Below the pieces are notes generated by a model. That model saw only the letters and a list, made by a program, of their open reading frames with translations, was not told the DNA's origin and searched no databases. Shown here one piece after another: positions 24,940 to 34,668 of a stretch of DNA of 64,000 nt. Made by a program: the position numbers and the translations under genes. The stretch covers positions 1-64,000 of the forward strand of contig NZ_BAFT02000063.1 in assembly GCF_000308475.2 (NCBI RefSeq). Reading direction: 5' to 3'. Within the stretch, counting starts at the first letter, position 1. Each line of letters begins with the position of its first letter. This stretch comes from Nocardia brasiliensis NBRC 14402 (GTDB lineage Bacteria; Actinomycetota; Actinomycetes; Mycobacteriales; Mycobacteriaceae).

Positions 24940-25635
24940 GTGACTCTCGAGGCGGTGCTGTTCGACTATTCCGGGACCTTGTTTCGACTGGAGGAGAAGC
25001 AATCATGGGGTGATGATCTGGTCGCTGCCGACGGCCGGGCCTTGGACGTCCACGAGAAGACCGAGCTGCTGCGCCGGATGACCGCGCCGGTGCACCAGAT
25101 CGTCGAGTTCGACGCGGCGGGCCAGTACGCCTGGGACAACCGCGACCTCGACCCGGAGCTGCACCGGAAGGCTTACCTGGAGGTGCTCCGCAAGTCGGGT
25201 GTGCCGTTCGACGATCAGGCCGCCAAGCTCTACGGCCGGATGATCGACCCGCTGGAGTGGACGCCGTACCCGGACGTCGAGGAGGTGCTGACTTCCCTTG
25301 CCGCCCAAGGTATCCAGGTGGCGGTGGTGAGCAATATCGCGTTCGATATCCGCCCGGCGTTCACCGCCCGCGGCTGGGACCGCTACATCGACGCGTTCGC
25401 CCTCTCCTTCGAGATCGGCGCGATCAAGCCGCAACCCCGCATCTTCGCCGCCACGCTCGACAAACTCGGTGTCGACCCCAAGGCCGCCCTGATGGTCGGG
25501 GACAGCGCCGAAGCCGACGGCGGCGCCACCGCCATCGGCTGTCGCTTCGCGCTGGTCGAGCCGACCCCCACGGGCGAACGCCGCTCCGGTCTGCTCGACG
25601 CGGTCGCACAGCATGGTGTCGCCCGTCGGCAATGA
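24940..25635 (+). CDS. HAD-superfamily hydrolase
   Basis: 231-aa phosphatase-like protein. Motif I is FDYSGTLF with nucleophile Asp9; the usual second Asp of DxDxT is Ser11, so the catalytic acid differs from classical phosphatases. Motif II is AVVSNIAF, motif III the Lys of GAIKPQPRIF, and motif IV MVGDSAEADGG. A cap domain (about 20-95) follows motif I. The substrate is unknown. The GTG start at 24940 is divergent from ggt with 138 bp between. Confidence 0.87.
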   Translation: MTLEAVLFDYSGTLFRLEEKQSWGDDLVAADGRALDVHEKTELLRRMTAPVHQIVEFDAAGQYAWDNRDLDPELHRKAYLEVLRKSGVPFDDQAAKLYGRMIDPLEWTPYPDVEEVLTSLAAQGIQVAVVSNIAFDIRPAFTARGWDRYIDAFALSFEIGAIKPQPRIFAATLDKLGVDPKAALMVGDSAEADGGATAIGCRFALVEPTPTGERRSGLLDAVAQHGVARRQ

Positions 25636-25825
25636 ACTCTGCCACGGCAGTCGCACCACCGTGCACCGGTGGTTCCCGTGGTGAACCGGCCGTAGCTTTG
25701 CGATACATGCTGCGGTGCAGGATGTTTCGAAGCGCCGACGCTGACCGAAACGCTCCGGCCCGGCGCGACGCCGCGGACCCGAGCACCCCGGCGAACCTGT
25801 CGTAGCCTCCCTCTAGGCTTGACTG

Positions 25826-27832
25826 GTGGCAGATCCAGCGACGTACCGGCCCAAGCCGGGCACGATTCCCGTCGAACCAGGGGTGTACAAGTTCCGGGAC
25901 GCGCATCGACAGGTGATCTACGTCGGCAAGGCCAAGAGCCTGCGCAGCCGGTTGAACTCGTACTTCGCCGATGTGGCGTCGCTGCACCCGCGCACGAAGC
26001 AGATGGTCACCACCGCGGCGAGCGTCGAATGGACGGTCGTCTCCACCGAGGTGGAGGCGCTGCAACTCGAATATAACTGGATCAAGGAGTTCGATCCGCG
26101 GTTCAACGTCCGCTACCGCGACGACAAGTCGTATCCGGTGCTCGCGGTCACGTTGAACGAGGAGTTCCCCCGCCTGTTCGTCTATCGCGGCGCGCGCAAG
26201 AAGGGCGTGCGCTACTTCGGCCCGTACGCGCATGCCTGGGCGATCCGGGAAACCCTGGACCTGCTGCTGCGCGTCTTTCCCGCGCGTACCTGCTCCAACG
26301 GGGTGTTCAAACGGCACAGCCAGATCGGCCGTCCCTGCCTGCTCGGCTATATCGACAAGTGCTCGGCGCCGTGTATCGGCCGGGTCAGCGCCGACGAGCA
26401 TCGCCGGATCGTGGAGGACTTCTGCGACTTCCTGGCCGGCCGCACCGACCGCATGGTGCGTCAGCTGGAACGGCGCATGCAGGAGGCGGCCGAGGACCTC
26501 GATTTCGAGAACGCCGCGCGCCTGCGGGACGACGTGCAGGCGCTGCGCCGGGCGCTGGAGAAGCAGGCGGTGGTGCTGGGCACCGGCACCGACGCCGACG
26601 TGATCGCCTTCGCCACCGACGAATTGGAGGCCGCGGTACAGATCTTCCATGTCCGGGACGGCCGGGTGCGCGGTCAGCGTGGCTGGGTGGTCGACAAATC
26701 CGGCGACGCCATCGACGCGCCGGAAACCGGAAGTGAGCTGGCGGTGCTGGTGGAGCAGTTCCTCACCCAGTTCTACGGCGAGCAGGTCGCCGTCGCCGAG
26801 TTCGGCGCGGGGGAGCAGCCCGCGACCGTGGTGCCGCGGGAGGTGCTCGTCCCCGAGCTGCCCGGGGACGCCGAGCAGGTTCAGCAGTGGCTGTCGGACC
26901 TGCGCGGCTCGGCCGTGCAGTTGCGGGTGCCCCAGCGCGGCGACAAGAAGGCGCTCGCCGAGACGGTGCAGCGCAACGCGATGGAGGCGCTGCAGCAGCA
27001 CAAGCTCAAGCGCGCGGGCGATCTCACGTCGAGATCGGCTGCGCTGCAAGCCATTCAGGATGCCTTGGAGCTGGACAGCGCCCCGCTGCGGATCGAATGT
27101 GTCGACATCAGCCATGTGCAGGGCACCGACGTGGTGGCCTCGCTGGTGGTGTTCGAGGACGGTCTGGCGCGCAAATCCGAGTACCGCCACTACACGATCA
27201 AGGAGGCCGCGGGGGAGGGCCGCTCCGACGACGTGGGCAGCATCCGGGAGGTCACCCGGCGGCGGTTCTACAAGCTGCAGAAGGAACGCGAGCTGCTGGC
27301 CAGTGAAGACCTGGCGGCCGAAACCGCGGACGCCGCAGCCGAACTCGACGCCCGGCCGGGCATCGATCCGCAGACCGGACGACCGCGCAAGTTCGCCTAC
27401 CCGCCGAACCTGTACGTCGTCGACGGCGGCGCGCCCCAGGTCGCGGCCGCCGCCGAGGTGCTCGACGAACTGGGCATCACCGATGTCGCGGTGATCGGCC
27501 TGGCCAAACGGCTGGAAGAGGTGTGGGTGCCGGGGGAGAGCGACCCGGTGATCATGCCGCGCAACAGCGAGGCGCTGTTCCTGCTGCAACGGGTCCGCGA
27601 CGAGGCGCACCGTTTCGCGATCACCTTCCATCGCAGCAAGCGGTCGCGCCGGATGACCGCGTCCGCATTGGACTCGGTGCCCGGCCTGGGTGCGGCGCGC
27701 CGCACCGCGCTGGTCACCCACTTCGGTTCGGTCGCGAAACTCAAGGAGGCCACGGTCGAACAGATCACCGAGGTTCCCGGGATCGGCCTGGCGACGGCCA
27801 AAGCGGTGCTCGCCGCATTACAGGAGGGGTGA
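25826..27832 (+). CDS. uvrC: Excinuclease ABC subunit C
   Basis: 668-aa nuclease that makes both incisions in nucleotide excision repair with UvrAB. The N-terminal GIY-YIG domain is clear (GVYKFRDAHRQVIYVGKAKS), followed by a Cys-rich linker (RTCSNGVFKRHSQIGRPC), the UVR domain binding UvrB (about 205-240), the RNase H-like nuclease domain (IECVDISHVQGTDVVASLVV, and VVDGGAPQV) and two C-terminal helix-hairpin-helix motifs (VPGLGAARRTALV, VPGIGLATAKAVL). The start is GTG 25826. It opens the uvrC-rapZ-yvcK-whiA run found across Actinobacteria. Confidence 0.96.
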   Translation: MADPATYRPKPGTIPVEPGVYKFRDAHRQVIYVGKAKSLRSRLNSYFADVASLHPRTKQMVTTAASVEWTVVSTEVEALQLEYNWIKEFDPRFNVRYRDDKSYPVLAVTLNEEFPRLFVYRGARKKGVRYFGPYAHAWAIRETLDLLLRVFPARTCSNGVFKRHSQIGRPCLLGYIDKCSAPCIGRVSADEHRRIVEDFCDFLAGRTDRMVRQLERRMQEAAEDLDFENAARLRDDVQALRRALEKQAVVLGTGTDADVIAFATDELEAAVQIFHVRDGRVRGQRGWVVDKSGDAIDAPETGSELAVLVEQFLTQFYGEQVAVAEFGAGEQPATVVPREVLVPELPGDAEQVQQWLSDLRGSAVQLRVPQRGDKKALAETVQRNAMEALQQHKLKRAGDLTSRSAALQAIQDALELDSAPLRIECVDISHVQGTDVVASLVVFEDGLARKSEYRHYTIKEAAGEGRSDDVGSIREVTRRRFYKLQKERELLASEDLAAETADAAAELDARPGIDPQTGRPRKFAYPPNLYVVDGGAPQVAAAAEVLDELGITDVAVIGLAKRLEEVWVPGESDPVIMPRNSEALFLLQRVRDEAHRFAITFHRSKRSRRMTASALDSVPGLGAARRTALVTHFGSVAKLKEATVEQITEVPGIGLATAKAVLAALQEG

Positions 27833-28007
27833 GGAAGTTCGGAATCACCAGCTTTTCACCGATGCACCTATATCCTCGTTACCGTTCCAGCACATGTTCG
27901 ATCACCGGCCTCGGGCACCACGGAGGGTGACCGCGCATGTCTGCGCCCGCTACCGGAACCGGTGCGGGATGATTCGAGAGGTAACCACGAGACGGATCCG
28001 GTAGGAC

Positions 28008-28988
28008 ATGACACGCGTCGAATCGAACAACACGGCGGGCAATCCGCGACAGACCGCGGGGCAGGACAGCTTCGCGAGCGCTGTCACCGCGGCGAACCCG
28101 CAGGTCGAGGTCGTGATCGTGACCGGACTATCGGGCGCGGGCCGCGGTACCGCCGCCCGCGTGCTCGAGGATCTGGGCTGGTACGTCACCGATAACCTGC
28201 CGCCGGAACTGATCGGCCGGATGATCGAACTCGGCGCGGCCACCGAGCCGCCGATCCGGCGCCTCGCCCTGGTGATGGACGTGCGCAGCCGCTTCTTCAC
28301 CGGCGATCTCTCGGTGGTCACCGAACAGTTGCGCAAGCTCGGCATCGAGACCCGGGTGCTGTTCCTGGAAGCATCCGATGACGTGCTGATCCGGCGTTAC
28401 GGGTTCGCCCGTCGCCGGCATCCGCTGCAAAGCGAAAGCAAAGACGGCACCCTCTCCGCGGGCATCGCCGCCGAGCGGGTTCGGCTCTCCGCTGTGAAAA
28501 CCGCCGCCGACCTGGTCATCGACACCACCGAGCTGTCCATCCACCAGCTGCATCGCAAGCTGGAGGAGGCCTACGGCGGCGGTGCGCCGAGCGCGTTGCA
28601 GCTCACCGTGCAATCTTTCGGCTTCAAGCACGGGGTTCCACTGGACGCCGACATGGTGTTGGATGTGCGTTTTCTACCTAATCCACATTGGATTCCAGAA
28701 TTGCGGGAACACACTGGTCAGGAACCGGTGGTGAGTGAGTACGTGCTGTCGCGCCCCGGCGCGGCGGATTACCTGCGTACCTGTCACCACCTGGTGGATC
28801 TGACCATGAACGGTTACCGCCAAGAGGGGAAGCGATACATGACGGTGGCAGTGGGCTGCACCGGCGGAAAACACCGCAGCGTGGCGATAGCCGAGGCCCT
28901 CGGTGAACTGATGAGCGCGGTCACCGACGTGGCCGAGGGATCCGCCGACGTGGTGCGGGTCGTGCATCGGGATCTGGGGCGCGAATGA
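28008..28988 (+). CDS. rapZ: RapZ-like nucleotide-binding protein
   Basis: 326-aa P-loop protein (YvcJ/RapZ family). In enterobacteria RapZ directs RNase E to the small RNA GlmZ; in Gram-positive bacteria the role is less clear. The Walker A-like loop is GLSGAGRGT (about 40-48): the lysine is replaced by arginine, which I recall as usual in the mycobacterial relatives. The N-terminal half resembles kinases (DLGWYVTDNLPPELIGR). The C-terminal RNA-binding-type domain carries VAVGCTGGKHRSVAIAEAL. Its TGA overlaps the yvcK ATG (ATGA). Confidence 0.93.
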   Translation: MTRVESNNTAGNPRQTAGQDSFASAVTAANPQVEVVIVTGLSGAGRGTAARVLEDLGWYVTDNLPPELIGRMIELGAATEPPIRRLALVMDVRSRFFTGDLSVVTEQLRKLGIETRVLFLEASDDVLIRRYGFARRRHPLQSESKDGTLSAGIAAERVRLSAVKTAADLVIDTTELSIHQLHRKLEEAYGGGAPSALQLTVQSFGFKHGVPLDADMVLDVRFLPNPHWIPELREHTGQEPVVSEYVLSRPGAADYLRTCHHLVDLTMNGYRQEGKRYMTVAVGCTGGKHRSVAIAEALGELMSAVTDVAEGSADVVRVVHRDLGRE

Positions 28989-30031
28989 GTGGTTGGGAAT
29001 CCGATCCCAGCATCGTCGCGCTGGGGGGCGGGCACGGCCTGTACGCGACGCTGACCGCGGTCCGGCGGTTGACCAGAAAGATCTGTGCCGTCGTGACGGT
29101 CGCCGACGACGGCGGTTCGTCCGGGCGCCTACGCAGCGAGCTAGGGGTGCTGCCGCCCGGTGATCTACGGATGGCGTTGGCCGCATTGGCCGCCGACGCC
29201 GACGATGTCTTGACCCGCACCGTGCAGCACCGCTTCGGTGGCACCGGAGCGCTGGCCGGTCATTCGGTCGGCAACCTGATCCTGGCCGGTCTCACCGAGG
29301 TGCTCGGCGACCCGGTCGCCGCGCTGGACGAGGTCGCGAAGCTGCTGCGGATCACCGGGCGGGTACTGCCGATGTCACCCATCGCCCTCGACATCGAAGC
29401 CGATGTCGCTGGGCTGGAAGCGGATCCGCGGGTCAGCCGCTGCATCCGCGGCCAGGTCGCGATCGCGACCACCCCGGGCAAGGTACGCCGCGTCCGGTTG
29501 ATTCCGTCCGATCCGCCGGCCAGTCCGGAAGCGACCTCGGCCATCGAACACGCCGACGTGGTCGTGCTCGGGCCGGGATCGTGGTTCACCAGTGTCATCC
29601 CCCATGTGCTCGTCCCCGAACTACGAGAGGCGCTCGTGTACACCCGAGCCAGAAAAGTTCTCGTGCTGAACCTCGCCGCCGAGCCCGGCGAAACGGCGGG
29701 TTTCTCCGCCGAACGGCACCTGCATGTATTGTCCCAGCACGCACCGGAATTCGTGGTCGACGAGGTGGTGGTCGATTCAGGGTCGGTGCCGGAAGGTCGC
29801 GAAAGAGAACACGTGGCCAGAGCTGCCGAACAGTTGCGCGCGCGAGTAACCTTCTCCGATGTCGCCGAAGCGGGAACGGACCGGCATCACCCCGGAAGGC
29901 TTGCCGCCGCACTGGATCAACTGATCCGGCAACCTCGGCCGCAAATGGCAGGGCTTCGAGTCGAGGGACGGCACATGGGTCAGGATGTGCGTTCCGGGTT
30001 GGGTGGAAAGGAGCGCGTCTCGTGGCGATGA
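28985..30031 (+). CDS. yvcK: YvcK/CuvA family gluconeogenesis factor
   Basis: 348-aa CofD-like protein. The signature VALGGGHGLYATLTAVRRL (about residues 11-29) and VTVADDGGSSGRLR are present, then PPGDLRMALAAL, and VVLGPGSWFTSVIPHVLVPEL. In Bacillus and mycobacteria the family is needed for growth on gluconeogenic carbon and influences cell-wall precursor supply, binding UDP-sugars. The ATG overlaps the rapZ stop, and the stop overlaps the whiA start by ten bases, indicating a translationally coupled set. Confidence 0.94.
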   Translation: MSGWESDPSIVALGGGHGLYATLTAVRRLTRKICAVVTVADDGGSSGRLRSELGVLPPGDLRMALAALAADADDVLTRTVQHRFGGTGALAGHSVGNLILAGLTEVLGDPVAALDEVAKLLRITGRVLPMSPIALDIEADVAGLEADPRVSRCIRGQVAIATTPGKVRRVRLIPSDPPASPEATSAIEHADVVVLGPGSWFTSVIPHVLVPELREALVYTRARKVLVLNLAAEPGETAGFSAERHLHVLSQHAPEFVVDEVVVDSGSVPEGREREHVARAAEQLRARVTFSDVAEAGTDRHHPGRLAAALDQLIRQPRPQMAGLRVEGRHMGQDVRSGLGGKERVSWR

Positions 30032-31005
30032 CAGCCGATGTGAAGGACGAGCTGAGCAGGCTCACGGTGTCGCAGGTCAGTTCCCGGAAGGCGGAACTGT
30101 CGGCGCTGCTGCGGTTCGCGGGCGGTCTACACATCGTCGGAGGGCGGGTGATCGTCGAGGCCGAGGTGGACATGGGTTCCATCGCTCGCCGACTCCGCAG
30201 GGAGATCTTCGAGTTGTACGGCTACGGTTCCGATGTGCATGTGCTCGGGGCGGGCGGCCTGCGCAAGACCTCGCGCTATGTGGTGCGGGTGTCGAAGGAG
30301 GGCGAGGCGCTGGCCCGGCAGACGGGCCTGCTCGATGTGCGTGGCCGGCCCGTGCGCGGGCTGCCCGCGCAGGTGGTCGGCGGCAGCATCGCCGACGCCG
30401 AAGCCGCTTGGCGCGGAGCGTTTCTCGCGCACGGCTCGCTCACCGAGCCGGGTCGCTCCTCGGCGCTCGAGGTCAGCTGCCCGGGCCCGGAGGCGGCGCT
30501 CGCGCTCGTCGGTGCGGCCCGCCGGCTCGGCATCACGGCGAAGGCGCGCGAGGTGCGCGGCACCGACCGGGTGGTGGTGCGTGACGGCGAGGCCATCGGC
30601 GCGCTGCTGACCCGGATGGGCGCGCACGGCACCCGGATCGTCTGGGAGGAGCGCAGGCTGCGCCGCGAGGTGCGGGCCACCGCGAACCGGCTGGCCAACT
30701 TCGACGACGCCAACCTGCGCCGTTCCGCCCGGGCCGCGGTCGCCGCGGCCGCCAGGGTGGAGCGCGCGCTGGAGATCCTCAGCGACGAGGTGCCCGATCA
30801 TCTCGCCGCCGCGGGCAAACTGCGCGTGCAGCATCGGCAGGCGTCACTGGAGGAACTCGGCCAGCTCGCCGACCCGCCGATGACCAAAGACGCTGTGGCA
30901 GGCCGCATTCGGCGCCTGCTGTCGATGGCGGACCGGCGCGCCAAGGAACTCGGCGTCCCCGACACCGAATCCGCCGTCACGGCCGAACTGCTCGACGAGG
31001 CCTGA
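30022..31005 (+). CDS. whiA: WhiA-type DNA-binding regulator
   Basis: 327-aa protein combining an N-terminal LAGLIDADG homing-endonuclease-like fold (about 20-200) with a C-terminal helix-turn-helix (LEELGQLADPPMTKDAVAGR and RIRRLLSMADRRA). In Streptomyces WhiA with WhiB activates sporulation-septation genes; in non-sporulating relatives it is linked to division and chromosome segregation. The GTG start at 30022 (VAMTADVKDELSRL) fits mycobacterial homologues and overlaps yvcK. A strong hairpin follows the stop. Confidence 0.95.
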   Translation: MAMTADVKDELSRLTVSQVSSRKAELSALLRFAGGLHIVGGRVIVEAEVDMGSIARRLRREIFELYGYGSDVHVLGAGGLRKTSRYVVRVSKEGEALARQTGLLDVRGRPVRGLPAQVVGGSIADAEAAWRGAFLAHGSLTEPGRSSALEVSCPGPEAALALVGAARRLGITAKAREVRGTDRVVVRDGEAIGALLTRMGAHGTRIVWEERRLRREVRATANRLANFDDANLRRSARAAVAAAARVERALEILSDEVPDHLAAAGKLRVQHRQASLEELGQLADPPMTKDAVAGRIRRLLSMADRRAKELGVPDTESAVTAELLDEA

Positions 31006-31016
31006 GTCGCGTTCGC

Positions 31017-31043
31017 ACCCTCCCGGGCCGGGCTCGGGAGGGT
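31017..31043 (+). terminator. Hairpin terminator after whiA
   Basis: ACCCTCCCG and CGGGAGGGT form a perfect 9-bp stem with a 9-base loop, 12 bp after the whiA stop. There is no T-tract, common for actinobacterial terminators. Confidence 0.6.
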
Positions 31044-31250
31044 GCTGCGCGTGCAGGGTGAGATGGCGCAGCCTGACCCGAGAGATGCAGCGCAGACGAC
31101 AGGGTGACGTGGCCGGGTCCGAGCGGTGCGTTGTGGCGTGGCCGAGCCCAAGCGGTGCGCTGCCGCGTGCGGGTGCAGTGCTGCCGCCGGACCTCGGGAG
31201 CGTTGCGGCGCCATACGAGAGCGCGACCCCGTCGAGCCCGGCGGGCGCAA

Positions 31251-31327
31251 TTTGCACCGCTTCTCGGGATTTGCACCGCTTCTGAAGGCCCGGAAAGGGC
31301 GCGCATCCCGAGAAGGGGTGTGGATGT
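31251..31327. repeat. Dispersed hairpin element, copy B
   Basis: Left arm GCACCGCTTCTCGGGATTTG, right arm GCATCCCGAGAAGGGGTGTGG, with TCTCGGGAT/ATCCCGAGA pairing perfectly in the stem. Order, arm sequence, CCGGAAAGGG centre and trailing GGATGTG match copy A at 22341-22417. Confidence 0.72.
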
Positions 31328-31624
31328 GGCCGGTACCCCTACTCGGGTGGGGTGGCAGTGGGGTTGACAAACGGTCGGCGCTGGTCGGTGGGGTGGGGTG
31401 TGAGGAAACAGACCGGTCGGTGATTGGGGTCGCTGGTTACCGTAGGGGGGTGGTCCCTCAGCCGACTCCAGGACGGCGCCGGAAAGGTCGATCATCCGGC
31501 GACCCGGCAGCTCGCCGACAGATGTCCAGTTCACAACGGACAGGTGCATGTCGGTGCGATGCAGGGCGGGCACTACTGTTACTAGACATCGGAATGATCC
31601 GCTTGAAAGCTGAGGAGCGATAAC

Positions 31625-32644
31625 GTGACTGTCCGGGTAGGCATCAACGGCTTCGGTCGTATCGGACGTAACTTCTTCCGGGCGGTGGAGGCGCAGAAGG
31701 CGCTGGGCACCACCGACATCGAGATCGTCGCGGTCAACGACCTCACCGACAACGCGACGCTCGCGACCCTGCTCAAGTACGACTCGATCCTGGGCCGCTT
31801 GCCGCAGGACGTCTCGCTCGACGGCGATGACACCATCGTGGTCGGTGACCAGCGGATCAAGGCGCTGGCCATCAAGGAGGGCCCGGCGGCGCTGCCATGG
31901 GGCGACCTGGGGGTCGACGTGGTGGTCGAGTCCACGGGCATCTTCACCGACGCGACCAAGGCCAAGGGCCACCTCGCGGCCGGCGCCAAGAAGGTCATCA
32001 TCTCCGCGCCCGCCAAGGGTGAGGACCTGACCGTCGTCATGGGCGTCAACGACGAGAAGTACGACGGCAGCCAGAACATCATCTCCAACGCCTCGTGCAC
32101 CACCAACTGCCTCGGCCCGCTGGCGAAGGTGCTGAACGACAGCTTCGGCATCGAGCGTGGTCTGATGACCACCATCCACGCCTACACGCAGGACCAGAAC
32201 CTGCAGGACGGCCCGCACAGCGACCTGCGTCGCGCCCGCGCCGCCGCGCTGAACATCGTGCCGACCGGCACCGGCGCCGCCAAGGCCATCGGCTTGGTGC
32301 TCCCGGAGCTGCAGGGCAAGCTCGACGGTTACGCGCTGCGCGTGCCGGTTCCGACGGGCTCGGTCACCGACCTCACCGTCACCCTGCGCACCGCCGCCTC
32401 GATCGACGAGATCAACGCCGCGTACCAGGCCGCCGCCGAGGGTCCGCTGAAGGGCATCCTCAAGTACAACGTCGACCCGATCGTGTCGAGCGACATCGTC
32501 ACCGACCCGCACTCCTCGATCTACGACGCGCCGCTCACCAAGGTGATCGACGACCAGGTCAAGGTCGTGTCCTGGTACGACAACGAGTGGGGCTACTCGA
32601 ACCGTCTCGCCGACCTCATCGGCCTCGTCGGCAAGTCGCTCTGA
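31625..32644 (+). CDS. gap: Glyceraldehyde-3-phosphate dehydrogenase
   Basis: 339-aa glycolytic enzyme. The NAD-binding N-terminus is GINGFGRIGRNFFRA; the catalytic motif SNASCTTNCLGPL places the active-site Cys at about 158. HAYTQDQNLQDGPHSDLRRAR and the C-terminal WYDNEWGYSNRLADL are standard for the NAD-dependent type. The GTG start is preceded by GAGGAG. It is the first of gap-pgk-tpiA, with four bases between gap and pgk, so the three are one operon. Confidence 0.97.
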   Translation: MTVRVGINGFGRIGRNFFRAVEAQKALGTTDIEIVAVNDLTDNATLATLLKYDSILGRLPQDVSLDGDDTIVVGDQRIKALAIKEGPAALPWGDLGVDVVVESTGIFTDATKAKGHLAAGAKKVIISAPAKGEDLTVVMGVNDEKYDGSQNIISNASCTTNCLGPLAKVLNDSFGIERGLMTTIHAYTQDQNLQDGPHSDLRRARAAALNIVPTGTGAAKAIGLVLPELQGKLDGYALRVPVPTGSVTDLTVTLRTAASIDEINAAYQAAAEGPLKGILKYNVDPIVSSDIVTDPHSSIYDAPLTKVIDDQVKVVSWYDNEWGYSNRLADLIGLVGKSL

Positions 32645-32648
32645 GGCC

Positions 32649-33863
32649 ATGGCAGTCAAAACTCTCGACGATCTGCTGAGCGAGGGTGTCGAAGGTCGGG
32701 GCGTGCTGGTGCGCTCCGACCTGAACGTCCCCCTCGACGACAACGGTCAGATCACCGATCCCGGTCGCATCCTCGCGTCCGTGCCCACCATCAAGGCGCT
32801 GGTCGAGGCCGGTGCGAAGGTGGTACTCACCGCGCATCTCGGCCGGCCGAAGGGCGCGCCGGACGCCAAGCTCTCGCTGGCCCCGGTGGCCGCGAAGCTC
32901 GCCGAGGAGCTGGGTCGCAATGTCCAGCTCGCCGGTGACGTGGTCGGCCAGGACGCGCTCGCGCGCTCCGAGGGCCTGACCGACGGCGACGTGCTGCTGC
33001 TGGAGAACATCCGCTTCGATCCGCGCGAAACCAGCAAGGACGACGCGGACCGGGCCAAACTGGCCGCCGCACTGGTCGAACTGGTCGGCGACGACGGCGC
33101 GTTCGTCTCCGACGGCTTCGGCGTGGTGCACCGCAAGCAGGCGTCGGTCTACGACGTGGCGAAGCTGCTGCCGCATTACGCGGGCAAGCTGGTCGCCGCC
33201 GAGGTGGACGTGCTCGCGAAGCTGACCGCGGACACCGAGCGGCCGTACGCGGTGGTGCTCGGCGGTTCGAAGGTCTCCGACAAGCTCGCGGTGATCGAGG
33301 CGCTCGCGCCGAAGGTCGACACGCTCGTCATCGGCGGCGGCATGTGCTTCACCTTCCTTGCCGCCCAGGGTCTTTCGGTGGGTTCCTCGCTGTTGCAGGA
33401 GGAGATGATCGACACCTGCAAGGGCCTGCTCGAACGGTACGCCGACGTGATCCACCTGCCGCGCGATATCGTCGCGGCGGAGCGGTTCGCGGCCGACGCC
33501 GACTCGAAGGTCGTTCCGGTGCACGAGATTCCGGACGGCTGGATGGGTCTGGACATCGGCCCCGAGTCGACCGATCGGTTCGCGGCGCTGCTCACCGAGG
33601 CGAAGACGGTGTTCTGGAACGGCCCGATGGGCGTGTTCGAGTTCGAGAACTTCGCGGCGGGCACCCGTGGGGTGGCCGAGGCCATCGTGACGGCGACCGG
33701 CAAGGGCGCGTTCACCGTGGTGGGCGGCGGTGATTCGGCCGCGGCCGTGCGCGCGCTCGGCCTGCCCGAGGACGGCTTCTCGCACATCTCGACCGGCGGC
33801 GGCGCGTCGCTGGAATACCTGGAGGGCAAAGAACTTCCGGGCATCGCAGTGCTGGAGGGCTGA
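32649..33863 (+). CDS. pgk: Phosphoglycerate kinase
   Basis: 404-aa two-domain kinase forming ATP from 1,3-bisphosphoglycerate. The substrate region RSDLNVPLDDNG and HLGRPKGAPDAK in the N-terminal domain, ENIRFDPRE, and the nucleotide-binding VLGGSKVSDKL and GGGDSAAAV in the C-terminal domain are all present. tpiA starts three bases after its stop. Confidence 0.97.
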   Translation: MAVKTLDDLLSEGVEGRGVLVRSDLNVPLDDNGQITDPGRILASVPTIKALVEAGAKVVLTAHLGRPKGAPDAKLSLAPVAAKLAEELGRNVQLAGDVVGQDALARSEGLTDGDVLLLENIRFDPRETSKDDADRAKLAAALVELVGDDGAFVSDGFGVVHRKQASVYDVAKLLPHYAGKLVAAEVDVLAKLTADTERPYAVVLGGSKVSDKLAVIEALAPKVDTLVIGGGMCFTFLAAQGLSVGSSLLQEEMIDTCKGLLERYADVIHLPRDIVAAERFAADADSKVVPVHEIPDGWMGLDIGPESTDRFAALLTEAKTVFWNGPMGVFEFENFAAGTRGVAEAIVTATGKGAFTVVGGGDSAAAVRALGLPEDGFSHISTGGGASLEYLEGKELPGIAVLEG

Positions 33864-33866
33864 GCA

Positions 33867-34652
33867 ATGGCACGCAAGCCGCTCATCGCGGGCAACTGGA
33901 AGATGAACCTCAATCACCTCGAGGCCATCGCGCTGGTGCAGAAGATCGCGTTCGCCCTGCCGGAGAAGTACTTCGCCAAGGTCGACGTCACCGTCGTGCC
34001 GCCGTTCACCGATCTGCGCAGTGTGCAGACCCTGGTGGAGGGCGACAAGCTCCTGCTCACCTATGGGGCGCAGGATCTTTCGCAGCACGATGCCGGCGCC
34101 TACACCGGTGAGATCAGTGGCGCCATGCTGGCGAAGCTGGGTTGCACCTATGTGGTGGTCGGGCATTCGGAGCGGCGGCAGTACCACGGCGAGGACGACG
34201 CCACCGTGCTCGCCAAGGCCAAGCAGGCGCTCAAGCACGGACTCACCCCGATCGTCTGCATCGGCGAGGGTCTTGATGTGCGCGAGGCGAAGACGCATGT
34301 CGAGTACAACCTCGAGCAGTTGCGTGGCTCGCTGAAAGGCCTGACGGCGGAGGAGATCTCGAAGATCGTCATCGCCTACGAGCCGGTCTGGGCGATCGGC
34401 ACCGGCAAGGTCGCCACCCCGGCCGACGCGCAGGAGGTGTGCGGGGCCATCCGCGGCGAGCTGGTCGAGCTCGCCTCCGCGGAGGTGGCCGCGGAACTGC
34501 GCGTGCTCTACGGCGGTTCGGTCAACGCCAAGAACATCGGCGAGCTGATCAAGCAGACCGATATCGACGGCGCGCTGGTCGGCGGCGCCTCGCTGAAGGG
34601 TGACGAGTTCGCCACCCTGTCCGCGATCGCCGCGGGCGGCCCACTGCCGTAA
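33867..34652 (+). CDS. tpiA: Triosephosphate isomerase
   Basis: 261-aa TIM-barrel enzyme interconverting dihydroxyacetone phosphate and glyceraldehyde-3-phosphate. Catalytic Lys in GNWKMN, His in VVGHSERRQY and Glu in AYEPVWAIGTGK are present, as is the phosphate-binding YGGSVNAKN. It ends the glycolytic operon; a strong terminator follows 17 bp later. In M. tuberculosis secG lies shortly after this gene, but here it is 8 kb away. Confidence 0.97.
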   Translation: MARKPLIAGNWKMNLNHLEAIALVQKIAFALPEKYFAKVDVTVVPPFTDLRSVQTLVEGDKLLLTYGAQDLSQHDAGAYTGEISGAMLAKLGCTYVVVGHSERRQYHGEDDATVLAKAKQALKHGLTPIVCIGEGLDVREAKTHVEYNLEQLRGSLKGLTAEEISKIVIAYEPVWAIGTGKVATPADAQEVCGAIRGELVELASAEVAAELRVLYGGSVNAKNIGELIKQTDIDGALVGGASLKGDEFATLSAIAAGGPLP

Positions 34653-34668
34653 GGGTTTTCGAACCGTG

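Larger units (their letters stand above)
31006..31624. other. Spacer between whiA and gap
   Basis: 619 bp without a supported gene. It contains the whiA hairpin, a 29-bp imperfect tandem repeat (GTGGCCGGGTCCGAGCGGTG at 31109 and GTGGCCGAGCCCAAGCGGTG at 31138), the dispersed hairpin element at 31251, and the leader of gap with a GAGGAG ribosome site. Confidence 0.55.

Noticed and set aside
28124..28154. Arg in the RapZ Walker A loop as a damaging mutation
   Set aside because: I recall the same GLSGAGRGT sequence in mycobacterial homologues, so it is probably normal for the lineage.
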